Source of the DNA: Desulfotignum sp032250905 | GTDB taxonomy: Bacteria; Desulfobacterota; Desulfobacteria; Desulfobacterales; Desulfobacteraceae | Direction of reading: 5' to 3' | DNA: 64,000 bases | NCBI GenBank assembly: GCA_032250905.1 | Contig: JAVVEQ010000002.1 | Coordinates: 62,001-126,000, forward strand | In this document: positions 17,998 through 27,100 of the stretch, piece by piece | Numbering within the stretch: the first letter of the stretch is position 1 | How the letters are laid out: each line of letters begins with the position of its first letter | Translations under genes and position numbers: made by a program | Notes under the pieces: generated by a model | Databases searched by the model: none | Told to the model about the DNA's origin: nothing | Seen by the model: only the letters and a program-made list of their open reading frames with translations

Positions 17998-19347
17998 ATG
18001 ACGACAATCATGGATATTATCAGTGGCAGGGATCCCCATGAAAAAGAATTTCATCAGGCGGTCACCGAGGTGTTTGGATCAGTGAAGCTGGTTCTGGACC
18101 GCAACCCTGAATACCGCCAGGCCGGTATTGTGGAGCGCATGGTGGAACCGGAGCGGGTCATTCAGTTCCGGGTTCCCTGGGTGGATGACCAGGGCCGGAT
18201 CCAGGTGAACCGGGGATTCCGGATTGAAATGAATTCCGCCATCGGTCCTTACAAGGGCGGGCTGCGGTTTCACCCCTCCGTGAACCTGTCCATTCTCAAG
18301 TTCCTGGCTTTTGAACAGGTTTTCAAAAATGCCCTGACCAACCTTCCTATGGGGGGTGGCAAAGGCGGTTCGGATTTTGATCCCAAGGGAAAATCCGACA
18401 ATGAAGTGATGCGGTTCTGCCAGAGTTTCATGTCGGAACTGTTCCGCCACCTGGGGGCGGACAGGGATGTGCCGGCCGGTGATATCGGGGTCGGGGGCCG
18501 GGAGATCGGCTACTTGTTCGGCATGTATAAAAAGCTGAAAAACGAGTTCACCGGCATGCTCACCGGAAAAAGCCTCAACTGGGGCGGCAGTCTGATCCGG
18601 CCGGAAGCCACGGGATACGGATCCGTGTATTTTGCCCAGGAGATGCTGGCCACCCGGCAGCAAACCCTGAAAGATAAGATCTGTCTGGTATCCGGCTCCG
18701 GAAATGTGGCCCAGTACACCACGGAAAAAATTATTCATCTGGGCGGCAAAGTGGTTACGCTGTCTGACTCCACGGGATACATCTATGATGAAAAAGGGAT
18801 CGATGCGGAAAAACTGGCTTTTGTGATGTATTTGAAAAACATCAAGCGGGGCCGTATCAAAGAGTATGTCCAGAAATATCCGGAAGCGGTGTACACCGAA
18901 ATGAATCCGGCAGCGGATTTCAATCCGTTGTGGAATCATAAAGCAGACTGCGCGTTTCCCTCCGCGACCCAGAACGAAATCAATGCTGCCGATGCCCAGA
19001 ACCTGATCAAAAACGGCGTGCAGGTGGTTTGTGAAGGGGCCAACATGCCCACGACCATGGAAGGCATTGATATTTTTCTGGACCATGGGATCCTGTTTGC
19101 GCCGGGCAAGGCAGCCAATGCCGGGGGGGTGGCCGTGTCCGGCCTGGAAATGTCTCAGAACGCCATGCGCATCAAATGGACTAGACAGGAAGTGGAGGAC
19201 CGGCTCAGAAAGATCATGCAGCACATACATATCTCCTGTCTGGCGGCGTCTGAAGAATACGGCACACCGGGAAATTATGTGAACGGTGCCAATATCGCCG
19301 GGTTCGTCAAAGTGGCGGATGCCATGATGGATCAGGGAGTGGTGTAA
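17998..19347 (+). CDS. gdhA: Glutamate dehydrogenase (small hexameric type)
   Basis: A 449-residue enzyme of the hexameric class. The GPYKGGLRFHPSVN stretch carries the catalytic and substrate lysines, with LPMGGGKGGSDFDPKGKSD after it. The NAD(P)-binding fold has VSGSGNVAQYT. The length and KGGSDFDPKGKSD style match NADP-dependent biosynthetic GdhA, but the cofactor is not proven. I use ATG 17998, which follows AGGAG at 17986-17990, rather than the upstream in-frame ATG at 17947 inside the preceding gene. Its stop abuts the stop of the next, convergent gene. Confidence 0.95.
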   Translation: MTTIMDIISGRDPHEKEFHQAVTEVFGSVKLVLDRNPEYRQAGIVERMVEPERVIQFRVPWVDDQGRIQVNRGFRIEMNSAIGPYKGGLRFHPSVNLSILKFLAFEQVFKNALTNLPMGGGKGGSDFDPKGKSDNEVMRFCQSFMSELFRHLGADRDVPAGDIGVGGREIGYLFGMYKKLKNEFTGMLTGKSLNWGGSLIRPEATGYGSVYFAQEMLATRQQTLKDKICLVSGSGNVAQYTTEKIIHLGGKVVTLSDSTGYIYDEKGIDAEKLAFVMYLKNIKRGRIKEYVQKYPEAVYTEMNPAADFNPLWNHKADCAFPSATQNEINAADAQNLIKNGVQVVCEGANMPTTMEGIDIFLDHGILFAPGKAANAGGVAVSGLEMSQNAMRIKWTRQEVEDRLRKIMQHIHISCLAASEEYGTPGNYVNGANIAGFVKVADAMMDQGVV

Positions 19348-19755
19348 CTAAAAATCGGAGATGTCCGGCTCAATGGCAGCCATTTCATTGGGCCGGACCG
19401 GCCGCCATGAAATTTTGTAAAAGGTGTCATCCGACAATTTTCTCTCCGGTTTCAGTTGCGCCACCTTGACTGGATCCCCCAGTTTGATCCATAGCGCCTT
19501 GGCCGGTTCCAACCCATATTGCCGGCTGATCTCTTCGGCAAAATAGTGAATATAGTTTTCCAGAGAAGTGTTCATTACCGCCTTTGTTTTTATGGGCCGA
19601 AACACGACGGCAACCGGAAACAGATATTTGACCGTGTTATCTTCCCGTCCCAGTCGAATGATTCTCACCCGGTAGCATCCGGGCCACCAGGAAATCGGTT
19701 TTTTTCCGGAATGACTTTTTCCATCCCATTCATAGGTGAAATCATGAAGAATCAT
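19348..19755 (-). CDS. Uncharacterised 135-residue protein
   Basis: I do not recognise this family. It is soluble and rich in aromatic residues, with no membrane segment or signal peptide (features include SWWPGCYRVRIIRLG and HYFAEEISRQYGLEP). AAGGAGG before ATG 19755 fixes the start and shows it is a real gene; the GTG six bases earlier is overlapped by the ribosome binding site. It is the last gene of a minus-strand run with the 547-residue protein and converges on gdhA with no gap. Confidence 0.65.
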   Translation of the reverse strand: MILHDFTYEWDGKSHSGKKPISWWPGCYRVRIIRLGREDNTVKYLFPVAVVFRPIKTKAVMNTSLENYIHYFAEEISRQYGLEPAKALWIKLGDPVKVAQLKPERKLSDDTFYKISWRPVRPNEMAAIEPDISDF

Positions 19756-19777
19756 GGCCACCTCCTTGTCTGTTCGC

Positions 19778-21421
19778 TCAGTTTAGCATCTTTCGACAGG
19801 CCCGGGCCAGGTCTTCCGGATACACGCCGCTGATCCATCGCAGCTGGGCTTCGGAAAAGGTGGGCGGTGCATAGGGCAGCCTGGGAATAAAACTGTAGAT
19901 CATGTGTTGATTCAGAGAGGATGCATCAAAACGTGCTGACAGTTCAATGCCTGTAACCATCTGTGCCCCCAGTTTTTCCAGCGTCTGAACCGCCTTCAGG
20001 ATGGCCAGGTCCAACGCGTCTCTCACCTTTGTATCTGCAGCCAGGACATGGGGAACCCGGGACCGGGTCATGACCTGCAGTTCCCATTCATTCACCTGGG
20101 CCTTGGGAACGAACAGACGGACATGATCATCCTCGTGAATGATCAGAGTTGCATCTTCTCTGGTATTTCCATCCGTGCGGCGGTTGTTTTTCATGGCATC
20201 AACATATGCATCAAAAAAAGGTTTGTCATGGGTTGCTTCAAAAATCTGAATAAAGTCGGACACCAGGTCACCGCAGGCAAAGCACGGCATCGGCACACCT
20301 TTGTCGTCTTTCATCTGCCGGGGGATCAACGCGTTCTGCTGGTGAATCATCTGATGGGAGGCATGGAGCCGATGTCCGGATGCAGCAGACCCGAACCCGA
20401 AATTCCATCCCCACAATGCCCCGTTGAACGCCAGTGCCGATCCACTGCCCTGGTCCAGTTCTTTGGTAAGGGTCTGTCGAAGGGTTTCCAGATTTTTGAC
20501 AGACAAACTGGTTTGATGCTTTGGCAAAGGGATGTCCAGCTGGGCTGCAACACGGCAATAAACCCGCTGGTAATATAAGTGGCGCAATCCTTGAATGTCC
20601 TGAATGGTCAGATCCCGGGCCCGGTATCGGATCTGGTCGTGGGCCATATTGGCGGCAAAATGTCCCCAGGGGATATAGGAGTTGCGGCGCAGATATTCAA
20701 ACACATGGGTGTGGCCTTCCATGTAGTCGCCAACGATTTCGCTGTTTCCCTGAATCCCGGGGCGAAGCACCATGGCGGTCTTGTATGTATCGGGCAGATG
20801 GGGGTTGTTCACCAGAATTTCGAAAAGATCCGGAAACGGGATATCCGGCACCGGCTGACCCTGTGTATCTGTTCGAAAGCCCATGCCCCAGGGATCGCCG
20901 GTATCTTGATCAAACATCAGTGTGCAGGCATGGTTGGCCAGAACACGCAGTTCTGCCGGATCCGTGGATACTTGTGCCAGGGCCCGTTTCACAGGATGGG
21001 GAAGGGCGGTCAATAGCCGGATTTTGTCTTTGTCCGTCATCTTTGGCTGAAACGTTTCCAGGCTGTCAAACAGGGAACAGGGGGAAGGTTTTGAAATGCG
21101 TATCTTCTCAGGGTGTCTGGCTTTGGGATCGGCCCAGGCGGAATTGATGAACGTGGTTCCCCGGCAGGGCAATGGGTTGGGGATTTCATAAATGATGTCC
21201 GCAGTGGGTTCCTGAATGTCGGTTTCAGGAAAATTGGCGTGATTCCAGACCGGCGTGCCGTCAGGCAGTTGACCCAGCCGGGAGATGAAATCGTTTTTCC
21301 GAAGATTGACCACCTCAAAAGCCGGCTGGTGTCTGCCCACCCTGAATCGGCCGTCCGGGGAGACACAGGTGCGCAACAATGAAGAGCCACCGGAAAAACA
21401 AGGGGGGGCGTGGGAGGCCAT
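19778..21421 (-). CDS. Uncharacterised 547-residue protein, possibly HIT/GalT-like
   Basis: No firm family assignment. A central Gly-rich stretch ends in GSAASGHRLHASHQ (about residues 360-373), and a C-terminal part (LNQHMIYSFIPRLPYAP, about 505-521) together recall the His-rich active site and partner strand of GalT and Ap4A-phosphorylase enzymes in the HIT superfamily, which transfer nucleotidyl groups. CFAC near residue 400 could bind metal. A GDYMEGHTHVFEYL region lies near 245-258. The HIT assignment is my weak inference. It sits in an operon with the genes on either side. Confidence 0.5.
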   Translation of the reverse strand: MASHAPPCFSGGSSLLRTCVSPDGRFRVGRHQPAFEVVNLRKNDFISRLGQLPDGTPVWNHANFPETDIQEPTADIIYEIPNPLPCRGTTFINSAWADPKARHPEKIRISKPSPCSLFDSLETFQPKMTDKDKIRLLTALPHPVKRALAQVSTDPAELRVLANHACTLMFDQDTGDPWGMGFRTDTQGQPVPDIPFPDLFEILVNNPHLPDTYKTAMVLRPGIQGNSEIVGDYMEGHTHVFEYLRRNSYIPWGHFAANMAHDQIRYRARDLTIQDIQGLRHLYYQRVYCRVAAQLDIPLPKHQTSLSVKNLETLRQTLTKELDQGSGSALAFNGALWGWNFGFGSAASGHRLHASHQMIHQQNALIPRQMKDDKGVPMPCFACGDLVSDFIQIFEATHDKPFFDAYVDAMKNNRRTDGNTREDATLIIHEDDHVRLFVPKAQVNEWELQVMTRSRVPHVLAADTKVRDALDLAILKAVQTLEKLGAQMVTGIELSARFDASSLNQHMIYSFIPRLPYAPPTFSEAQLRWISGVYPEDLARACRKMLN

Positions 21422-21446
21422 TTTTTAAATCCTTAACGGGGTTTTA

Positions 21447-21666
21447 TTATATAAATGAGTCCAGTCCGCTGTGAAGGTCCGTGAATTTTGCCAGTGCGTC
21501 CGGATGATCCGCCAGAAAGCAGAAATCGGCTCACCGGCCCTTTGGGCAGCAGAAAATAGATATGGGTGGCAGCGGCCCGGTTGAATTGACGAATCAAATT
21601 TTCCATGACAGGGAGATACCCCAAATGAAAACATCTGTCAACTCGCACCGGCTTGACAGGTGTCAC
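21447..21666 (-). pseudogene. Small protein gene with a probable frameshift
   Basis: A GTG start at 21664-21666 overlaps the stop of the upstream thioredoxin-HEAT gene (ATGTGA), which argues for translation. The frame gives a plausible protein up to HIYFLLPKGPVS. Beyond about 21530 the most protein-like frame is a different one (ADFCFLADHPDALAKFTDLH), ending in TAA at 21447-21449. The uninterrupted frame instead runs on in low-quality sequence to 21433. This suggests a one-step frameshift in a protein of about 73 residues, from mutation, sequencing error or programmed shift. Function is unknown. Confidence 0.4.
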
Positions 21667-22631
21667 ATACGCTCGTCAATGCTATTCAGAGCCTCTTGAG
21701 CCGCATCCTTCAGGTCCGGATGCATCAGGTGGGGTAATTTTTTTTCAATCCAGGCCGCCGTTATCTGATCCCCTGTCTCCCCCAATGCATAGAGAATATC
21801 CCCCTGGATAGCAATGTCCGGCACATTGTCAAAAGCCTTTATGAGAAGCGGCCACAGCCGGGCGGCCAGTTGAGGGGCGACTTCGGCCAGTGTTTCAACC
21901 ACCACCATGGCGCCCAGCCGCACCGACCATTCCGGGTGAAGCAACAGGTCAACAAATCCTTTGAAAAGGGTGCCCGCCTGAATCATCCGGCGGGAAATCC
22001 AGTCAGCCTCTCCCCGCTCCAGAATCTGCCTGAACGTGGCGGCACTGAGCCGAGAGGGGTCCTGCTCAATCATCTGTATCAGGACCTCTTCGGTATCCAC
22101 GTGCCCGGTCCATCTGAAATCTGTTTCAAGAATCAGGCAGGGCACGGACAGCACCTGCTGTTTTTCGGCAATTTCCGGGAAAAGGGTGCCGTCGATGATA
22201 TCCAGAAAAATGTTTTTTGAATGAACAGCCAGCGGAATAAGACGGCTGACCATGTCCGGGCAATGGGGGCATTGTGCAGCAATGAACAGGGTCAGGTGAC
22301 CGGGGTGGGAAATCTGTTTCAGGAGCGTCTCAATTTTTTCCGGCAACGGCACCGGCTTTGCAAGGAATGACAGGGCCTCCAGAAACGGTCTCAGTTCCCT
22401 GTCTTCGGGCAGTGCGCAGAAACCAATGGCGTCAGTGATGAACAGGGTGGGGACCTGACACTGTCGCCCCGAAGGGGTGACCCTTACACACGGGGCTGCC
22501 CGGGTCAACCCGGATACAAACAGGTCAAATTCATGCTGCCTGGGATGTGGGGTATCACACAGAAAAAGATCATGGCTTTGCGTCTGTGATCCGGCCCATT
22601 CTGTGATTTTGGCGGTTTCCGATGGTGTCAT
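21663..22631 (-). CDS. Thioredoxin-fold protein with C-terminal HEAT-like repeats
   Basis: A 322-residue protein. Residues about 1-95 resemble a first thioredoxin-like fold without active cysteines. Residues 110-200 form a second fold with an active-site motif C121-P-H-C124, as in DsbA and protein disulfide oxidoreductases, and a cis-Pro region LSVPCLILE. Residues 225-320 are helical repeats of HEAT type (WSVRLGAMVVVETLAE and GDILYALGETGD). There is no signal peptide, so it is probably cytoplasmic. It overlaps the GGDEF-protein gene by four bases and is likely co-translated with it. The role is unknown. Confidence 0.7.
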   Translation of the reverse strand: MTPSETAKITEWAGSQTQSHDLFLCDTPHPRQHEFDLFVSGLTRAAPCVRVTPSGRQCQVPTLFITDAIGFCALPEDRELRPFLEALSFLAKPVPLPEKIETLLKQISHPGHLTLFIAAQCPHCPDMVSRLIPLAVHSKNIFLDIIDGTLFPEIAEKQQVLSVPCLILETDFRWTGHVDTEEVLIQMIEQDPSRLSAATFRQILERGEADWISRRMIQAGTLFKGFVDLLLHPEWSVRLGAMVVVETLAEVAPQLAARLWPLLIKAFDNVPDIAIQGDILYALGETGDQITAAWIEKKLPHLMHPDLKDAAQEALNSIDERM

Positions 22632-23998
22632 GACTGGATCTGATTGCCCCCCTTTTGTATAGATCGATCCAGTGCATTGATCGCCTGTTGAACCAGTTCC
22701 GGCAAAGTCGGTGGTGTGTCATCCGGAGTCTGGGTCCCCTCAAAACTGGCTGAGCCGATACTGACAGTCAGCTGGAGCAATCGGGTACCGATCTGGATCC
22801 GGTGTTCAAAAATGTGGAGCCGGATCCGTTCCGCCAGAATCCGGGCCCGGTTCGCTTCGGTGTTGGGAAGCACGACCGCAAACTTGTCTGCGGCAAATCG
22901 GCATACCACGTCATCGTCTCTTGTCAGGGCTTTGATCCGGGCGACACAGGCGGTCAGAATATCATCTCCGGTTTTGTGTCCATAGGTGTCATGGAGTGAT
23001 TTGAAGTGGTCTATGCCGGTCAGCAAAATGGAAAGGGGCAGATGATACCGTCTGGCTTTGGCCATCTCCCCAGCCAGCGTCTGGTTGAATCCGCTGCGGT
23101 TCAACAGCTGGGTCAGCTGGTCTCTTCGGGAAATCAGTTCGATACGGTTCATGGCGCCCTGGACCTGGTGGACCATTTTCGCCTGGGCCATGGCACGTTG
23201 AATGGTGTCGGCCAGATCCATGCCCGCAATATGTTCCAGGATTAGAAAGGTCTGGGCGCCCGATGCTACAGCGGCAGCCCCGGCGTCGGTATGGTTCCGG
23301 TCTACGATGAAAATGACCGGGGACAGGGTGCTTAAGCGGACCAGTTTTTCCAGCAGATGGAGCCCGGAACCGTCTTTTAACCGGCGGTTGATCAGGATAA
23401 GATCCGGCCGGACATCCGCCACGGATATCATGGCGTCATCCGTGGATTCCGCCTGGATCCGGGATAAAAAAGGTTGCGCCTGATTGATAAATGTGGATAG
23501 GGAGGCCTGCATCGCTTTTTTTGCGACGGTCTGGGACAGGACCGCCTGGTGCTGTTCCATGAACCGGTCATAGACTATTTCCAGTTCCTGTATGCTTTGC
23601 TCCATGGCGATACGTTGCCGGAAAAAGGCAGAAAAGAACAACAATTTGGCCCGGATCACGGTGGAATCAATGGGCGTGATCACATGGTCTATCAGCAGGG
23701 GAGGGGCCTGACCATAAAGATCCGGCCGTCGAGCATCATCTGTGATGAGAAGCAGGGGAGGAATCCGGGTATGGGGCAGTCCGGTGAGAGCGGTGGCGAT
23801 GGATTGGGGCTCCAGTCCGGGCAGTGACGGATCCATGATGATAAATGCGAGGGATCGGGTACAGATATGGGCCAGGGCGTCCTCCGTTGTTTCCGCCTCA
23901 ATGAAGAACAGTTCCGACAGGTCATCCAGGGCATCATGAACGACCTGGACCGTGTCTGTGGATGCAAGGACCAATAGATGGTGGTTCGTGGCGCTCAT
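22628..23998 (-). CDS. Degenerate GGDEF protein with two receiver-like domains and an intact I-site
   Basis: A 456-residue protein. Receiver-like domain 1 (about 5-120) keeps a possible phospho-acceptor D56 but lacks the conserved Lys. Receiver-like domain 2 (about 160-275) has Asn204 where the acceptor Asp is expected. The GGDEF domain (about 285-450) reads AADKF at 369-373 instead of GG(D/E)EF, so cyclase activity is unlikely. The RxxD I-site (R360-D363) lies exactly five residues before that motif, the spacing of the c-di-GMP inhibitory site. It may be a c-di-GMP receptor. It is first in the minus-strand run 24.0-19.3 kb. Confidence 0.8.
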   Translation of the reverse strand: MSATNHHLLVLASTDTVQVVHDALDDLSELFFIEAETTEDALAHICTRSLAFIIMDPSLPGLEPQSIATALTGLPHTRIPPLLLITDDARRPDLYGQAPPLLIDHVITPIDSTVIRAKLLFFSAFFRQRIAMEQSIQELEIVYDRFMEQHQAVLSQTVAKKAMQASLSTFINQAQPFLSRIQAESTDDAMISVADVRPDLILINRRLKDGSGLHLLEKLVRLSTLSPVIFIVDRNHTDAGAAAVASGAQTFLILEHIAGMDLADTIQRAMAQAKMVHQVQGAMNRIELISRRDQLTQLLNRSGFNQTLAGEMAKARRYHLPLSILLTGIDHFKSLHDTYGHKTGDDILTACVARIKALTRDDDVVCRFAADKFAVVLPNTEANRARILAERIRLHIFEHRIQIGTRLLQLTVSIGSASFEGTQTPDDTPPTLPELVQQAINALDRSIQKGGNQIQS

Positions 23999-24139
23999 GG
24001 GATTTCCTTTGTTTGATACTGGTGAAAACGTGTCAGGCTCATTGATGCATTTATCGCAAAACCAGCTTTCAAATTACGTTGAAATCATGTAAATAACATA
24101 AAACCCGGACCTTAAAACAGAATATTCAGGCGGCATATC

Positions 24140-27100
24140 ATGGCTTTTTTTGCAGACCTTCACATTCATTCAAAATATTCCCGGGCCACGGCCCGTAACC
24201 TGGATTTGGAACACATCTACCACGCAGCCCGGATCAAGGGCATTTCCGTTGTGGGGACCGGCGATTTTACCCACCCCGCCTGGGTGGAAGAAATGGACGC
24301 CAAGCTGGAACCGTCGGAACCCGGCCTGTTTGCACTGAAAAAACCGATTGCCGATAAAATCGATGCCGAAGTGCCGGTCTCATGTAAAAACGTTGTGCGG
24401 TTCATGCTTCAGGTGGAGATTTCCACTATCTATAAAAAAGCCGGTCAGGTCCGTAAAAATCATAATATCATCTATTTTCCGGATTTGGCCAGTGTTAAAA
24501 AATTTAATGCCCGGCTGGATGCCATCGGCAACATTACGTCCGACGGCCGCCCCATTCTGGGACTGGATGCCAGAGATCTGCTTGAAATCATGCTGGAAGT
24601 CAACGACCAGGGATTTCTGGTGCCGGCCCACATCTGGACGCCGTGGTTTTCCATGTTCGGTTCCAAATCCGGGTTTGATCATCTTGACGAGTGTTTTGAA
24701 GATCTGACCCCCCATGTTTTTGCCGTGGAAACCGGGTTGTCTTCCGATCCACCTATGAACTGGCGGGTGGCGGATCTGGATCATGTCCGGCTTATGTCTA
24801 ATTCCGATGCCCATTCTCCAGGTTATCTGGGTCGGAATGCCTGTGTGTTCAACACGGAGCTGGATTATTTTGCCATGAAAAAATCCCTGGAGACCCTGGA
24901 TCTGGAAGGCTATCAGGGAACGCTGGATATGTATCCGGATCAGGGGAAATACCATTTTGACGGTCATCGAAAATGCGGTGTCAGTCTGGATCCGGATGAC
25001 ACCGCCCGGTTGAACGGCATCTGCCCGGAATGCGGCCGTCCACTGACGCTGGGGGTGCTCCACCGGGTCCGGGAACTGGCGGAACGCCCCCGCGGATTTG
25101 TGCCCGAAGACCGCCAGGGATATACCAGTATCCTCCCGCTGACAGATATGCTGTCCGACATCTTTCAGGTGGGGCCTAAAACCAAGAAGGTCACCCGGTA
25201 TTACGACAAAGCCATTCAGGCCCTGGGACCGGAACTGGACATTCTTACCCGGTATTCCAGTGACCGGATCCGGTCCGCCGGGGTCCCGCTGCTGGCCGAG
25301 GCTGTGGAACGGATGCGGTCCGGCCGGGTTCATGTATCTCCCGGATTTGACGGGGAATACGGCAAAGTCCGGGTATTCACCCCCGATCAACTGGCACGGT
25401 ACAAAGGGGAGCGACAGTTGAAAATGACCCTGGGCGGAACCCCTGTTGATCAGGCAGTGGCTTTGGAACAGCCGGCTCCCGCCCGGGCCGGACAGGCTGC
25501 GTCAAAATCCTGTGAACATTTCCAGACGCCGGCTGTTTCACTGCCCGGACCTGCTCCGTCTTCCCCCGGATCCGCACCGGGTTCGGAACCCGGCATTCTG
25601 GAAGGGTTGAATGATTCCCAGTACCGGGCCGTGACGTCCAGGGCATCCGCCATTTTGATCACCGCTGGCCCGGGCACGGGAAAGACCCGGACTCTGACCG
25701 CCCGGATCGCTTATCTGGTGACAAAAAAACAGGTGTCTCCGGACCAGATACTGGCGTTGACGTTCACCAACAAAGCGGCCGGAGAGATCCAGGACCGTAT
25801 CCAGGCTGTCTCACCCGGGCAGGGCCCCCGGGTGACAGCCGCCACCTTCCACGGGTTTTGTCTGACCATGCTCAAGGAAAATGACGCTCTTTCCGACCGG
25901 CTGCTTGAGGAGGAGGCCAGAAAGGAATGCATACAGAAGGCCCTGGGAAAGGTCACAGGAAAAATAACCGGGCTGGCCCGGCTGGCCCGTGAGATGGATC
26001 TGCAGATCAGCCTTTGCAAACAGCGGCTGTTGGAACCTGGGGATGACCTGTCCGTCGGCGCAGCAGACCCGGGCTTTCTTAAACAGGTATATACCGCCTA
26101 TCAGCAGGAATTGCAGGATATCGGCGGTATGGATTTCGAAGATCTGATTGTCCGGTTTTATCATCGGCTCACCCGGTCTGAAACGTTCAGAAATGATGTT
26201 CAATCCCGGTTTACTCATATTTTTGTAGATGAATACCAGGATTTGAACCTGGGGCAGTATGAACTGGTCAAAGAGCTTGCTCAGCGCAGCCATCTGTTCG
26301 TCATCGGTGATCCGGATCAGTCCATATATGGATTCCGGGGATCGGACCATCGGTTTTTCCATCAGTTTGCCAGCGATTATCCTGAATGCGAACAGATTGT
26401 TCTTACTGAAAACTATCGTTCCACCCAGACGATTCTGGATGCATCCTTTCAGATGATTTCAAAATCCCGGTCAGGCCCGGACACCGCTAAAATCTTTTCA
26501 CAGGTCAACGGTACCAGAAAATTGATTATCAAGGAAGCATCCACGGAAACAGTGGAAGCTGTGGCTGTGGGAAAAATCATCGAAGGCGCCATGGGCGGCA
26601 TGTCTCTGGATGCCATCACCATTCAGAAAGAGGGGGATGGCCGGGAAGCAGAGTATGGATTTTCTGATTTCGCGGTGCTCTACCGTACCCGGCGGCAGGG
26701 GGATGTGTTTGCCGATGTGTTCCGGAAACACGGGATTCCGTTTCAGGCGGCAGACAAAAATGCCGGTTTCGACCGGACAGAGATTCAACTGCTTCTGAGC
26801 TGTTTCCGTGTGTTGACCAGGCGGGCAAGTGGCCAGGATACGGATCGGTTGTCGACCTATTTTCAGTCCAGAGCACCCTCTGACATCGGGCGGATTCAGC
26901 CGGAGCGGATTTTGGGGCCGGTGTGGGATCCGGTCCGGGAAAAGCCCAGCCATGAGCGTCTGGAAGTATTGGCCCGGTTTTTGAAAATCGAAAAGGCCCT
27001 GTCCAAAGATCCGGTCGCAGCGGCTGCCTATGATCGGATTCAGGCACTGGCACGGGCATTTGATGATTCAGATGAATTCCTGAATCGCCTGGCCCTGGAC

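Noticed and set aside
18079..19230. 383-codon open frame on the minus strand inside gdhA
   Set aside because: Same antisense shadow effect; gdhA on the plus strand is unambiguous.
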